Notes under the pieces: model-generated
Databases searched by the model: none
Seen by the model: the letters and a program-made list of their open reading frames with translations, nothing else
What the model was told of the DNA's origin: nothing
Source: Endotrypanum monterogeii
Lineage: Eukaryota; Euglenozoa; Kinetoplastea; Trypanosomatida; Trypanosomatidae
Length of the DNA stretch: 64,000 bases
Assembly (NCBI GenBank): GCA_000333855.2
Contig: CM007316.1
Span: 297,623 to 361,622 of the forward strand
Reading direction: 5' to 3'
Part shown: positions 1 to 11,113 of the stretch, one piece after another
How positions within the stretch are numbered: position 1 is the first letter of the stretch
Layout: each line of letters begins with the position of its first letter
Program-made: the position numbers and the translations under genes

Positions 1-788
1 TTTTTGAATTGTTTCTTTTTATTGTGACTCTAAAAATATGTATTCTATTCTCCAATGTTATCCGTGATTGTTTCTTGGGAGTTTTTTCCCCTTCACCCCT
101 CCCCCTCTGCACATCTGATTCCACTCTTATTAAAGTTGGTATGATCATTAATGATTACCTATTCTTATCCCTGACCTTATCAACGTTTTTCTCCTCCCCC
201 CTTCAAGCTAAGTTTTTTTTTTTCCGTACGTTGCTTGTGTGCCGTTCACAGTGTGAATAGAAATTGATTTCTTTACTTCATCCTCGCTACTCTCTACCAG
301 GGTCACCAAAACGTAAAAAAAAACCGATTTTTGTGCAGGAAAGGCTAGAGCAAAAAAAAGAGTCGCTTCGTGACGGCCGTGTATCCAGGGCTGCATTTCT
401 CTCCCGTGGGCTATTTTTCCCCTCCAAACACATACCTCTCCGTCGAAGCTGGCTGCGCTTCGATGGTGTGCGTCATCTCCAGGCAAATCAAGCTCTCTTT
501 TATGTTCCAACTTAGCTATGGTCAATCATAGCAGTAGTAGATGAGTTGTGATCAGCGACACATTGAGGAGTGGTTGAATCACAACGAACGCAGGCGGTGT
601 GGTGGTGGTGAAGACCCATGATACGACGCGGCACTTGCGTATCACCCCTCCCCTGCTTTCTTATGCCCATATTTTTTCCTTTCCATTACCACATCTCGGG
701 TTTTTTTTTTGCTTGATCTGATCCCCTACGGCGCTGTTCTTTTCACGTCAATGTTCCCCTATTCCCTCCTCCCTCCTCCATCCTCCTT

Positions 789-818
789 CCCCCCCCCCCC
801 CCCCAAAAAAAAAAAAAA
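789..818. repeat. C16-A14 homopolymer junction
   Basis: A run of 16 C is followed directly by 14 A. Such runs are length-unstable and prone to sequencing error, so the exact count is uncertain. The C run could be part of a polypyrimidine tract. Confidence 0.8.
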
Positions 819-928
819 CAATTTTGATTTTTTTTTCTCACTTACAACCCGTGTCCCCCCTTTGGTGACTCGATGTATTTTCAATATTCAATTTTCTTAT
901 TCTATTTGCGTTTCGCCTCTTTGTTTCC

Positions 929-1024
929 ATAGTCTCTTGGCTCCTCTGTGCTTTCAGTTTCTACTGTTTCTTTTATTTGTGCTTCTCGCTGCCGCCGCCT
1001 CCACCCCTATCCCCAATTTCGGAG
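929..1024 (+). promoter_or_regulatory. Predicted polypyrimidine tract and trans-splice acceptor for the first RNA-binding protein gene
   Basis: A dense C/T tract runs to about 1020 and the first AG after it is at 1023-1024, which would leave a 5' UTR of about 50 nt. An earlier CAG near 956 is an alternative acceptor. This is inferred from the known pattern of spliced-leader acceptors (first AG after a long pyrimidine tract); no transcript data were available. Confidence 0.4.
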
Positions 1025-1074
1025 CGAGTCCCTTATTATATTATTATTATCTAACATAACACTTGCACTACATC

Positions 1075-2652
1075 ATGCGCGGTCGTGGCGGTCGTGGTGG
1101 TCGCGGAGGCAGCTTCGGCGGTTTCTCTCAGCAGCCCACGAACACAATCAGTATCCGCGTGTCAGAAATCCAGCAGCCCGTCACGGAGGATGTCATGCGC
1201 CGCGTCTTCCAGAGTGTCGGTGTTTCGTGCAACTCGATCCAAATAACACCGACAAACAACCCTCAGGAGACCTCCGTTGTGGCACAGTTTCCGGATAACT
1301 TCGCCGCAGAGCGCGTGATGTCAAGTCTCAACAACCGTAATATTTTCAACAACGGTAACAAGATGACAATGCAGTACACAAATTGGATCTCAAACGGCAA
1401 CTCGACCCCGGTGAACGGTAACGGCGGTGGAGTGCTGCAGACTTCCGCCTTCGAGAACGGCAATATATTTGCTCCGCAGCCGCAGATGACCCCGCAGGCA
1501 CAAATGCCTCCACAGCCACAAATGCAGCCACAGATGCCGCCACAAATGCAGCCACAGATGCCGCCACAGATGCAGCAGCCGCCACAGATGCCGCCACAGA
1601 TGCAGCAGCAGCCCCCAATTCAAATTGCGTCTCAACCACTTCAGCAGCGTCCTCAGATACCTCAGTCGATGCCCCCACAGCCGATCACTCAGATGCCGCT
1701 TGTGCCACCACATCAGTCGCCGATTTCGGTCTTCAACAATCCAGGCCCTGCCATGTTGCCTCCACAGCAGATGGATGGCTGGTACGCTCCCAATCCTCCC
1801 ATGGACATGATGAGCGTTACTGTCGGCCTTCCAGGTGCTATGCGCGGCGCGGGTATGATGCGTGGCGCTCGTGCTCGCGGACGCGGTGGTCGCGGCGGGT
1901 TTGGTTTTGATCCAATGGCTGCACAGGCTGGCTACATGCCTTACCCTCAGCGCGGTGGCATGGCTCCTGGTGTTGGCGCCATGATGCCGCACATGAACTA
2001 TATGCAGTACCAGCCGTATGGACAGCCACCGACGGTGTTCGTCAGTGTCACCCTTGTTCCAACCACCGAGCCGCTGCAGTCTATTTTCACTCTTATGGAG
2101 GCCTTCGGTGGTGTGACGGCGATCCGGCGCAACCAGAACAAGAAGGAGATCCTGACCGTCAAAGCAGCCTCACCGGACGACGCGCTGGCGATTGTGACCT
2201 ACATGCACCGCGTGCCGTATGCAGGTGGCCAGGTGAGCGGCAAGCTCTTCCCGAACTACGTGGAGCGCTACCCATGCACGGACGAAGGCGACCCACTCGA
2301 CGCCGAAACGGTTCAGTACGACTTCACCGCCTCCCGCCACCGCAGTCCCGGTCAGCGCAGCAAGGCTGTGCCCTCGCGCATTATCAAGATCACCGGCTGC
2401 AACACCTACGAAGATACTGAGGTAATGACGTTTCTCAACAGCAAGGGGATCAATCCCGAGCGCGTCACCAAAGCTGAGGATGGCTCCTTCGAGGTGCACC
2501 TAGCGGACGTGGCGACTTCGGTGAGGGTGCTCCTTGAATGTCAGGCATCCGTATGCGACGAGGAGAAGTCGAACGTCATCTTCGTCGAGGGACCGCGTGA
2601 TGACCCTGTCCCATTGGAGAACAAGGCCGCGGATGAGCAGGTGAGCGCGTAG
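1075..2652 (+). CDS. Multi-RRM RNA-binding protein, PTB/hnRNP L-like (first of a tandem pair)
   Basis: The protein has 525 residues from the ATG at 1075; an in-frame TTG at 1063 was rejected as start. It opens with an RGG-rich stretch (RGRGGRGGRGG), followed by an RRM-like domain at about 22-105. Next comes a long Met/Pro/Gln-rich linker (about 135-235) with tandem QMPPQMQ-type units and a second RGG patch near 265-280. Two further RRM-like domains lie at about 330-400 and 435-510. RNP consensus residues are weak, as in PTB-type RRMs. In trypanosomes PTB-like proteins (DRBD3, DRBD4) act in mRNA stability and trans-splicing. This protein and the larger one at 8792 share RRM signatures, and one of them is probably the DRBD4/PTB2 orthologue; I cannot decide which. 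The role in RNA processing is inferred from family. Confidence 0.88.
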   Translation: MRGRGGRGGRGGSFGGFSQQPTNTISIRVSEIQQPVTEDVMRRVFQSVGVSCNSIQITPTNNPQETSVVAQFPDNFAAERVMSSLNNRNIFNNGNKMTMQYTNWISNGNSTPVNGNGGGVLQTSAFENGNIFAPQPQMTPQAQMPPQPQMQPQMPPQMQPQMPPQMQQPPQMPPQMQQQPPIQIASQPLQQRPQIPQSMPPQPITQMPLVPPHQSPISVFNNPGPAMLPPQQMDGWYAPNPPMDMMSVTVGLPGAMRGAGMMRGARARGRGGRGGFGFDPMAAQAGYMPYPQRGGMAPGVGAMMPHMNYMQYQPYGQPPTVFVSVTLVPTTEPLQSIFTLMEAFGGVTAIRRNQNKKEILTVKAASPDDALAIVTYMHRVPYAGGQVSGKLFPNYVERYPCTDEGDPLDAETVQYDFTASRHRSPGQRSKAVPSRIIKITGCNTYEDTEVMTFLNSKGINPERVTKAEDGSFEVHLADVATSVRVLLECQASVCDEEKSNVIFVEGPRDDPVPLENKAADEQVSA

Positions 2653-3416
2653 GACTTACTTATCCCTCTTCTCCCCTTCTAGCCGATGCTCGTTGTATTT
2701 GTCGCGTTGGGCTTTGTCTGGTGCTTTCTTCACATGCGTTTGTTCAACAAAGACGCTCATGGTGACGCGATAGAGTTTTTGTTTTCTCTGATGTCCCCCC
2801 TCTCTCCCCCTTTTCTCTACCGTTGTTGTTGTTGTTGCTAGTGTAGACGATGATGATGATGATGATGATGATGTGTGGCTTTCTGTCGTCGTTTCAGTGG
2901 TAGCGCTCTTTTTTTTTTTTTGGTTCGATCGCGTGTTTCGTTGTGTGAGTGCAGGTGGGGAACCACACCTGTAGACTGCGAGTGCGGTTTCATTGTTGTT
3001 TCCTTTACCCTTAATTCCTGCTCAAGCATCGCAAGGCTGAGGAGGGGGTGCGTGATAGAGAGCAAAGGCACATTGGGTGTGCAGGTCGCAGACACGCTGC
3101 GTCTGGGGACCCTGCTCGAGTAGACACACGCCGCGGGGAGGGGTGAGCAGGAAGACAGGCTCATTTTTTTTTTTTTTTGCCTCCTCTGGCTCTCGTATTT
3201 CTCCAGCGCCCATTTTTTCCTTTGTCCTTGAGTGTCGGTGTATTGCGAGCTATAAAAACAACAAAAAGTAGGAAGGAAAAGATTTTACTCGTTGTAAGGT
3301 ACGTCCTAAGAATTACGGAAAAAAAAAAGGGGGACGATATAATAAGGAAAGGCTTGATTTGATCGGAAATATGATCACTGTTTCTTCTTCTTTTGTACGC
3401 CCGTTCGGGTGCGCGC

Positions 3417-3444
3417 GAGTGCCTGCGCGGGCACTCTTCACTTT

Positions 3445-3478
<34 letters not shown>
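3417..3478. repeat. GC-rich hairpin next to a (TA)15 microsatellite
   Basis: GAGTGCC at 3417-3423 pairs with GGCACTC at 3430-3436 around a 6-nt loop. A (TA)n tract follows at 3448-3478. Both lie in the spacer of the RNA-binding protein pair. Confidence 0.75.
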
Positions 3479-3481
<3 letters not shown>

Positions 3482-3841
3482 GGAGTACTGCAACGTGGAA
3501 CAGCTATTTCAGTGCGCAATCGCTTGTCGTCGTGTCTTTTTCCCATTGAACGCATCTCCTAACGCGTCAAATTTCTCTCTTTGAAGACGTGCCACGTGTG
3601 TGCACGGGGTCTTTTTTTTTATTCCTCGGACGTTCCTATGCGCATCAACTTGAGAGAGAATATAGGAGTCGTCAGGACAAGTGGTTCGCGCATGAGGGTT
3701 AGTGTGTGCGCGCGCGTTGTTGTCCTTGTAGTCCCTTCTCTAATTTGCTGGGCTAACGCATACATGTGTGCATGTGTTTGTGGATTTCTTTGTGCGTGTG
3801 TATGCTGCCAAGTGGAGTGCAGACATTGCTGACCTCCACGT

Positions 3842-3842
<1 letters not shown>

Positions 3843-3882
<40 letters not shown>
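3843..3882. repeat. (CA)20 microsatellite
   Basis: Twenty uninterrupted CA units, preceded by about 130 bases of imperfect TG-rich sequence (3700-3830). The opposite-sense tracts could pair in RNA. Length is likely polymorphic. Confidence 0.9.
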
Positions 3883-3884
<2 letters not shown>

Positions 3885-4876
3885 CACAGGCGGCCACTCT
3901 CAGTCCTTCCGCCCACTCCCTCTTTTCTGCGCACGCCCACCATTTTTGACCGGCGCTCGCGAGTCTGCAATCTCATCTGTTTTTTTTCCTTTACCGTTTT
4001 CTTGTTGCTGGGGAAAAGAGGCGGAATGCGTGATGTCTACACAAATCGTCTTACTTTTCTCCTCATACCACCCGGAAACCTCCGAACTCTCTTCTATTAT
4101 CGTCTTCTCCATCTTGTTCGCTGTCTCCTCTCTGCTCCCTTCTTCTCCGCCTCTTTGTTTTCTCTCTTGATTCCCTTCCCCGTGTTCACACATTCGCACA
4201 TTCACACGTCTGTGTAAGCGCACAGACCCCTCCCCCTTCTCAACGCATTTTATGTTATTACCGAGGGCTATTTATTTGTTTCTCTGTTTTTGTTTGTTTT
4301 ACCCCTCTTTTTTTTTTTACCTGTATACATTTATTTTTGTAGTATCTCGATGAAGTTTTTTCTCTTCCACCTCCGCTTTCTATTGACATATCTCAGCACA
4401 TTTTTCAGTCCGCGGCGAATATGGACGTCTTACTTTTCGATGTGACGCAATACATTCCGTGCATACGCACCTTCGCTTCTTTCTTTGCAGCTCAGGCACC
4501 TTTTCATTTGATACGAAGCTATCAATCTTCGATCCAGGACATGATACAGGCGTCGACTCCTTAGCTAAATCTTACCTTTTTCCCCTTCTCTGGAACAGCG
4601 TTTCATGCGCCGTTGAGGGAAGAGGGCGGGTATCTGGAGACTCACTATGGGGGTTGTGCTTTCTCTCTGTCTCTCTCTCTTTCGCTTTGTGTGTGTCTGT
4701 GTCTGTGTCTCTGTGTGTGTATATGTCTTCCAAGCTGCTGCTCATAGCTTCGGTCGGATGCATCATTCTTTTTACGTAACTCGTTCCACGTATACCACTC
4801 GCTGGGCCACAGAGGCTGTCCTTGTTTACTCTTCGCGGCAGAATCGCATCGGTTTCTTCCGCGTTGGTGTTCAACG

Positions 4877-4966
4877 ACCCCCCTCCCTCCCTCCCCCTCC
4901 CCCTCCCTCCCTCCCCCTCCCTCCCTCCCTCCCCCCCTCTACCCTCCCCCCCTCTACCCTCCCCCG
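4877..4966. repeat. C-rich CCCT/CCCTC block with G-quadruplex potential on the minus strand
   Basis: About 90 bases of almost pure C/T built from CCCTCC units, ending in two copies of a CCTCTACCCTCCCCC-type unit. The complement has many runs of three or more G, so it can form G-quadruplexes; the sense RNA would be C-rich. It could also serve as a very strong polypyrimidine tract, although the next gene is about 3.9 kb downstream. Confidence 0.75.
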
Positions 4967-7900
4967 TCTGAGGGCTCCCCACAGCTTCACTTTTCCCTTT
5001 CTGCCCTGTTCTTTCCTCCTCTCCGTGAACAGTGTCACCTGTTCGTCGTGATTCGAGATGCAAACATTCACAGACTTGTGACCGACTATTTCCTGGTTCT
5101 CAGCAATTTTCTTGTGTATTGATGACTTCCTTATCGCTCTGTCTCCCATGGGGAAGAGTGGATATTAGTCTTATTATCGTGAGAGCGACAGGCTACGACG
5201 ACCAAGGCTGTGGCCCAGGTTGGGCTCATAACAAAAGCAAGTGTACTGATTTTTTTCTCTTTCGGGACGTTCCTGATTCCTGACCTTTTTGGGGGTGAGG
5301 TTGATCATTTTTATCTCGGTGTGTGTGTGTGTGGTGGGGGGGGGTATAGATATGCGCATATGCTCCTTGTGCATGCTTCTGTGTATACTCGCACATGTGT
5401 TAATAGTTAATCGGCTAATCTGTTTTGTGACCTCACTTCCCCCTGCTCCGCCTTCGAGGGGTGTGTGGAGGCGTGTGGGGGAATGAAGGGATGCTGCTGG
5501 CCTGCGCAGCTTGCATTGCGTTCGTTTCCTTCCGCATATATATATGTAATAATAATATCAATTATTATTCTTGTGCACGGCGTTGCGACCCAATATCATC
5601 TCCCCTTCCCATGGATCCCAAGCCTCTCAATGTTGGTTTTATAAAACGAGTTGATGAGAGGTATGGGGCTGGTGTGGGCGAGCGGATGGGAAAGTGTTTC
5701 TGTCAACTTCACACACTCCCTTGTGGACATATTTCCGTCGGTCAGTGCTGCACGCTTGATTTAACTGTTATTTTTTATCCTTGGCAATTTTTTTTTGCTC
5801 GTTTCGCTGACGCTCGAGTCGCCATGTATGTTGCTCGTGTGGCTCTGTACCCACAAAAACGCTGCTGACACGAACGTGTGTACGTACACTGTTCTCTACT
5901 TTGCACTACTTGTTGTTCTGCGCTTCGTACAGTGTCTTTGCGCTTTCCACCCCACGCCAGCAGCTTCGCTGTGTTTCCACACTGTCTGGCTATCTATTTT
6001 CCTTCACCTCATCCCCCCACTCCAAATCTACCGTCTCGTTCAGCTCACTTTTCCCTGATGGATTTCTCCCCTGCAAATATGCTTCTTGTAGGCTTCGGTA
6101 TCAAGTAGTCGGGGAGATGACCCTACTTAATACTGTATACATGGTTACGACGTCTGTGTGTGTGTGTGTGAGGGGGGGGGTGTGTGCCCTCATCTGGCTC
6201 GGTGTCCGAAAAAGATATGCACACTCGTCTACCCCATCTTGGGCGGTTTGTGCAGTCGGATTTGTCTAGAAACTGTAAAGCTATGTGTAGCTCACCCACC
6301 CGGCTGACATCCCCCTCCTCCCATCCTCTCCTTTTTTTTTTCGACTGTCCGAAACAAACGAAACAAAAAGTTAGTGGAAATCAACATCTAGACGATTGAG
6401 GATGACGGACATGCCCAATGAATGTTTATAAGGACTGAAAACTCTGAGAAGCGGCTCTTGCTCTGGCAACTTGTGTGATCTATTTACCATTTGATTGCCC
6501 TTCGCTACCCGCTTTCTCATCCACATATGCGTGTGCTCGCGGTTCCGTTTCGGCCACCTGTGTATAGAATCGATATCCTTTGTCATCATACTACCGGAGT
6601 CGCTTCCTCTGGGGAGAGAGGCTTTGTTAAATCAAGAAGAGGTTGGTGGAATCTGTGCGCGCCGAGTTGTTTGGCATCTTTTGCTCTTTGCTTCACTTAT
6701 GTATCCCCGCAGTAGGTGAGGTGCTCGCACCGCAACAGGGGGGTGGGTGGGCGAGGTGGCAGAGTTGTGATCGGTGCTACTGACGCCTCCTGCATTGGCT
6801 TACATGATTTGATTTCGAAGAAACTGATGAACAGATTAGCATTCCCCATGTTGGTGATAGCGACAAGAAAAACAATTCTTTTTTTTTATTTATGTATCGA
6901 CTGGCGTCGCTGCCAATGTTATACGAAGGGAAAACAAAAGAATAGAAGTGTGTGGGCGCATCCTGGCATACGTCTGAGCGCTCACGTCTAGACGCACCAG
7001 CGTATTCCTTGGTGTTTGCACGTGCTCTATTCTATGAACCATGCATCAAAGATGCCAAAAAGTTTTTTTCTTCCTCATGAATTTCTTGCGTCTCACTCCT
7101 TGATGCTTGTGTGTGTGTGTGTGCTAGGGTGGCCCTGACAAAATGTCCCAGCAATACTAAAGCTTGATCCACCAGCACGCCCACCTGATCGCATGCGAAG
7201 ATGCAAGCGTGCTATTACACAAAACCCGAGTGAGGATAACAGGAACCCCCCCCCGAAGAAAAAAAAAGTGAACGTGAACATATGTGTATGCGCAAAGTCA
7301 GAAAGAAGAATAAAATAATAATAAAAAATAGATACCGACTTATTGCTTTTCTATTTATCAGGAGGGCTTAAGCCAGCCCATGCGCACATGCATGTTTGCA
7401 TCGCGGTCACAAATTGAAGCTACCTCGCTTGAGTGGAGAAAAAAACATCGAGTCAAGGAAGCAGTGGGTGGTGGTAGATACAAGATACACGTAATTGAGC
7501 AAAAAAAAAATAAAAGAAAGAAAAAAGACAAGGGAAGTGTATGAGCAACGGCTGGCGTTGATGATTTTATACAGCTCCACTCCGACTCTCCCGTTTATTC
7601 ACTCCGCTCTCTCTCTGACGTGGTCTTCCTTTTTCCCACGATACCATTCGACCCTTACGTTTTTTTGTTTGTCTGTATATGTGCGTCCCCGTGTCTGGCA
7701 TGTTTTCTCTAGCTTTTTTTCATCAAACGTCGCCGGTGTTATCGCACCCTTGTGGGGCTAAGAATCCTGCGCGACACGCACGAAAAAGACTTTGACTACT
7801 TGACCCTCCCACAGACACAGACACAGGCACAGACAGGCAGTCATCACAATCCTCGACCCGGCGGTTGGTCGACTGCTTTTCTATTTTTCCCGCTTCATCG

Positions 7901-8791
7901 CCCCTGATTTTTTCATCTCACTCATCTCTTTTTGAAATCAGACGCGAGGAGGGCCGACAGACACCACATCCACAACTCGAGAAGAAAAGAAAACAAATCA
8001 AGGGATCGAGTCGACTGTGACCCATCAACTCCCGCTCGTTCCTCCTCCTCCCAGTAAAGAAAAGGCGATTTGAATTCGTATCACGAACAACAAAGGCAAA
8101 AGGAAATAAAAAAAGGTGCTGTTGTGGGGTGGGGCCTTCTTCAGGTCTTTTTTTTTGTCCAAGACACCTTCTAAAAATTCCCTCTTCACCCACTCTAATT
8201 CCTTCTCGCCTAGAAATTTTTCGAGTGAAGGGGGAGCAAATATAGTTTTCTTCCCTGTCTAACTTGAGGGAGTGCCGCGAGGCGGGCGCAACAGTGGGTA
8301 GAAAAAAACGGTGTGTGTGTGTGTGTGTGCGTGTGTGCTGTTATCACTGATTTAGAGGTCGTCGTATTCTCAGAATCAGAACGTATTGCCTAAAATCAGC
8401 CGTTTCGATTTCCTGAGGAGCACATATTATGACTTCACTCCACGGGGTCAACAGTCACACATTATACTTTCTGAGCGTTTCGTATCGGTTTCTTTTTTTT
8501 TTGTTGATCTGTTTTTTGTTACGCATATTAAAGGCGTTTGTCCTATACGAGTTTGTTATAGGCGCTCTCGGTTTTCTACGCGTTGACAGCATCCGTTTGG
8601 CAGAACTCGTGGACGGCAGTTCCTCTGTGTTTTTTTTTTTCGTTTTGCCCTTGTCTGACTACTGCATCGTGAAATATATATAAGTATATGCTCCCCATAT
8701 CGCCCTGTTTTTTTTCCCTTACAAACGACCCATTTCCTGTTTCTGTTTGATTCTGTATTGCTACTGATACTGTGAGCGTTGTTGATTCGCG

Positions 8792-11113
8792 ATGTCTACT
8801 GTTGTCCTCAGCAACCTTCCCATGGGGTGTATCGAGTCCGACATACATCGGGCGTTACTAATGTACGGAACCGCCACGAACATTGAAATGAACTCAAACG
8901 CGTGTCAGGCCATTGTCACGATGCGCACGAGGCAGGAGGCACAGGCCTTGCTTAACCGCCGCTCCGTCAACGTTATTGGGACTTCTGTTCGCGTGGATGC
9001 TCACATGCAGGTGCCACCACAGCAGCTTCACGTCCCCCAACAGCAGCTTCAGGTGCCACCACAGCAGCAACAACCTGCGATGCCCCAGCCGGCGCAAAAC
9101 CAGTTCCAACAACCGCAGATGACTGGGTACGGCTATGGTGTCGGTAGTGGTGCACTGCAAGAGCAGTCCATACACGGCAACATCTCGTCCCAGCCGTATT
9201 CCCAAGCGCACCTCAACTCCAGGTCGCAGCAGTTTCAGCAGTATGATCAGCAGCAGCAGCAGCAACACCTGTATCCAAAGCCGCAACAGCAGATACCCCC
9301 ATCAATGCCGCAAAGCACCGGAAGTAGCATCTCGATCCCCAATCGAGTCGGTGGCAGCGGCCATGCTATTATGCCGACTCCCCCACAGTCGTCTTCGCGT
9401 CTACGCGTCGTTGTAGAGGACTGCCGCTACCCGATCACTCGCGACGTGCTTATGCAGATGTTCAGCATGATTGCCCCGCCTCTGAGTGTGTCTTGCGGCC
9501 CGTGCGGTCCGACGACGACGGGTGTTGTCGAGTTCGCCGAGGTGGCTTCAGCGCAACAAGCCATGGACCAATTTCATAACAACGCCATATACCCTAACTG
9601 CTGTTACGTCAAGCTCTACTTCGAGCCGCTTTGGGACCGCTACGATTCTGTGCAACAGCCTCCTCAGCTCAATCGGCCGCACCCCTTCAACGGCAATAAC
9701 AGCGGTTGCGTATACCCAGCGACCCTAGGATCCGCCAACGCCCCGTTACCAACACACTCGAATACATATGGCGTGGCATCGAATAACGCAGCGCAGCCCG
9801 GTGCGTATGGTACCGGTTGGGACAGCGGTGATGATGCTCGTGGTTGTGATGGCGCCACTCCGGCAAGTGCCTCGTCTAGTGCGACACCGCAGTTGCCACA
9901 CCCGCAGCAACTGCAGCCTGAACCACTCACCGTCACTCCCTATGGCCGGGGGCGGGGTGGCAGTGGACCATGCTCTGATAGTGCGTACGACCACGGTCCA
10001 ATGAAACAGCACGGTGCCGAGTGCGGTGGTATTCATGATATGGCGCCTAAGCCGGTGATGCGAGGTGGCAGGGGTGCCATCCGTGGCGGTATCGGCGGTC
10101 GAGGGAGCGGTTCGGGGTGTGGTTCTGCGATGGGCTTTGGTCCGTACGAGTCCCCATCAGGGGCAGCCCCTCCAGGGAGGGGCGCGTGTGGGAGCGTGGG
10201 GCGTTATCCGGGATCGGTGACGGACGGGTGCACTGTAATGGTGAGCTGTGTGACCGAGTCTGTCCCATTGTACGACTTATGGGTTCTTTTGGAGGTCTTT
10301 GGCAATGTCAACTCGTTGAAGCGGCAGTTTCGCGATCGCACCAACGTGGTTGCCCAGTTTCAGCACCCCGGCGATGCTTTGACGGCGGTTCAATATCTCC
10401 AGCACTGTCCCTTCCGCGGGGGTGTGCTGCGGCTGAAGCGCTTTAGCGGTTACCAAGAGCGAGAGACCGAGTGGGAAACGAAGTCGGCAACTGATCCAGC
10501 CACGCAGGCTGCCCTCTTCACCACTGGCTACCATCACCGCACGGCGCCGCGTGCGCCGGTGAATGTGCGAGGCCGAGTGCATCCGGACAAGAATTTGTTC
10601 ATCGCAAACCTTACCGAAGCTATATCGGACGACGAGTTGAATGGGGTCATGAAGGGCGCAGGATTTGAGCCAGTTTCTTTTTATAGACGAGGTCCGAAGG
10701 GGGCGATTGTCGCCTACAAGGACACAGAGACGGCCGTGGACGCTCTAATTGCCATCCACGCCAAGGAGGTCCGGCAGCGTTTTCTTCGCGTGACCTTCTC
10801 GCGCTTTCCCCCTGGCCCACGACCCTTGCGTGACGGCGTCGATAGGGGCGACGGAGACGAGGACGATGGCGGGGATGTAGAGGTGCGTGATGAGGAGCAG
10901 GTGAATCAAGCGCAGCAGCCTCAGTCGCAGCCGCAGGACACTCAGCCACTTCAAGGGAAAGAGCAAGTGCCTCAGGGACTGCCTGAATCAACTGTACCAC
11001 CACCGCTTCCTGAGCCTTCTCCGGTGGAGGCTGATGGGGGTGAGGTTGCATCAGCGGCATCCGAGGTTGCCACCAAGGCACCGAAAGCGAAACCAAAGGC
11101 TTCAAAGAAGTAG
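8792..11113 (+). CDS. Four-RRM RNA-binding protein, PTB/hnRNP L-like (second of the pair)
   Basis: The protein has 773 residues from the ATG at 8792. RRM-like domains are visible at about 2-70 (STVVLSNLP...), 205-280 (ends YPNCCYVKLYFEP, typical of PTB/hnRNP L second RRMs), 480-555 (ends GGVLRLKRF) and 600-675 (KNLFIANL...). Between the first two lies a Gln-rich linker with QQQQQ runs, and between the second and third an RGG/Gly-rich linker (RGGRGAIRGGIGGRG). The tail is acidic, then Pro/Gln-rich, and ends in a Lys-rich stretch (KAPKAKPKASKK) that may act as a nuclear signal. Four RRMs is the PTB layout, so this may be the DRBD4/PTB2 orthologue, with expected roles in splicing and mRNA stability; that name is inferred. 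It is a paralogue of the gene at 1075. Confidence 0.9.
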   Translation: MSTVVLSNLPMGCIESDIHRALLMYGTATNIEMNSNACQAIVTMRTRQEAQALLNRRSVNVIGTSVRVDAHMQVPPQQLHVPQQQLQVPPQQQQPAMPQPAQNQFQQPQMTGYGYGVGSGALQEQSIHGNISSQPYSQAHLNSRSQQFQQYDQQQQQQHLYPKPQQQIPPSMPQSTGSSISIPNRVGGSGHAIMPTPPQSSSRLRVVVEDCRYPITRDVLMQMFSMIAPPLSVSCGPCGPTTTGVVEFAEVASAQQAMDQFHNNAIYPNCCYVKLYFEPLWDRYDSVQQPPQLNRPHPFNGNNSGCVYPATLGSANAPLPTHSNTYGVASNNAAQPGAYGTGWDSGDDARGCDGATPASASSSATPQLPHPQQLQPEPLTVTPYGRGRGGSGPCSDSAYDHGPMKQHGAECGGIHDMAPKPVMRGGRGAIRGGIGGRGSGSGCGSAMGFGPYESPSGAAPPGRGACGSVGRYPGSVTDGCTVMVSCVTESVPLYDLWVLLEVFGNVNSLKRQFRDRTNVVAQFQHPGDALTAVQYLQHCPFRGGVLRLKRFSGYQERETEWETKSATDPATQAALFTTGYHHRTAPRAPVNVRGRVHPDKNLFIANLTEAISDDELNGVMKGAGFEPVSFYRRGPKGAIVAYKDTETAVDALIAIHAKEVRQRFLRVTFSRFPPGPRPLRDGVDRGDGDEDDGGDVEVRDEEQVNQAQQPQSQPQDTQPLQGKEQVPQGLPESTVPPPLPEPSPVEADGGEVASAASEVATKAPKAKPKASKK

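Larger units (their letters stand above)
1..1074. other. Spacer upstream of the first gene
   Basis: No convincing gene is seen. The stretch is T- and C-rich with short homopolymers, as in trypanosomatid untranslated regions. It probably holds the 3' UTR of a gene left of the window, followed by the pyrimidine tracts and 5' UTR of the RNA-binding protein gene that starts at 1075. Short open frames here are low complexity and have no recognisable domain. Confidence 0.6.
2653..8791. other. Long spacer (6.1 kb) between the two RNA-binding protein genes
   Basis: No gene can be supported. The region is rich in T-tracts, TG/CA and TA repeats, a (GTT)5 at 2822-2836, a (GAT)8 at 2849-2872 and a C-rich block near 4.9 kb. 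Open frames (up to 163 codons) are low-complexity shadows of repeats. It most likely holds an unusually long 3' UTR of the first RNA-binding protein and the 5' UTR of the second. Long UTRs are common for trypanosomatid RNA-binding proteins and fit post-transcriptional control. A non-coding RNA inside cannot be excluded. Confidence 0.6.

Noticed and set aside
1063..1074. TTG start adding four residues to the first RNA-binding protein
   Set aside because: Nuclear trypanosomatid genes start at ATG; the first in-frame ATG is at 1075 and begins the RGG stretch.
1390..1992. 200-codon minus-strand frame, His/Leu/Trp-rich
   Set aside because: Antisense shadow of the Met/Pro/Gln repeat of the first RNA-binding protein.
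3843..3882. Possible CRISPR-like or tandem array
   Set aside because: Simple dinucleotide microsatellite without spacers; no CRISPR arrays are expected in this type of genome.
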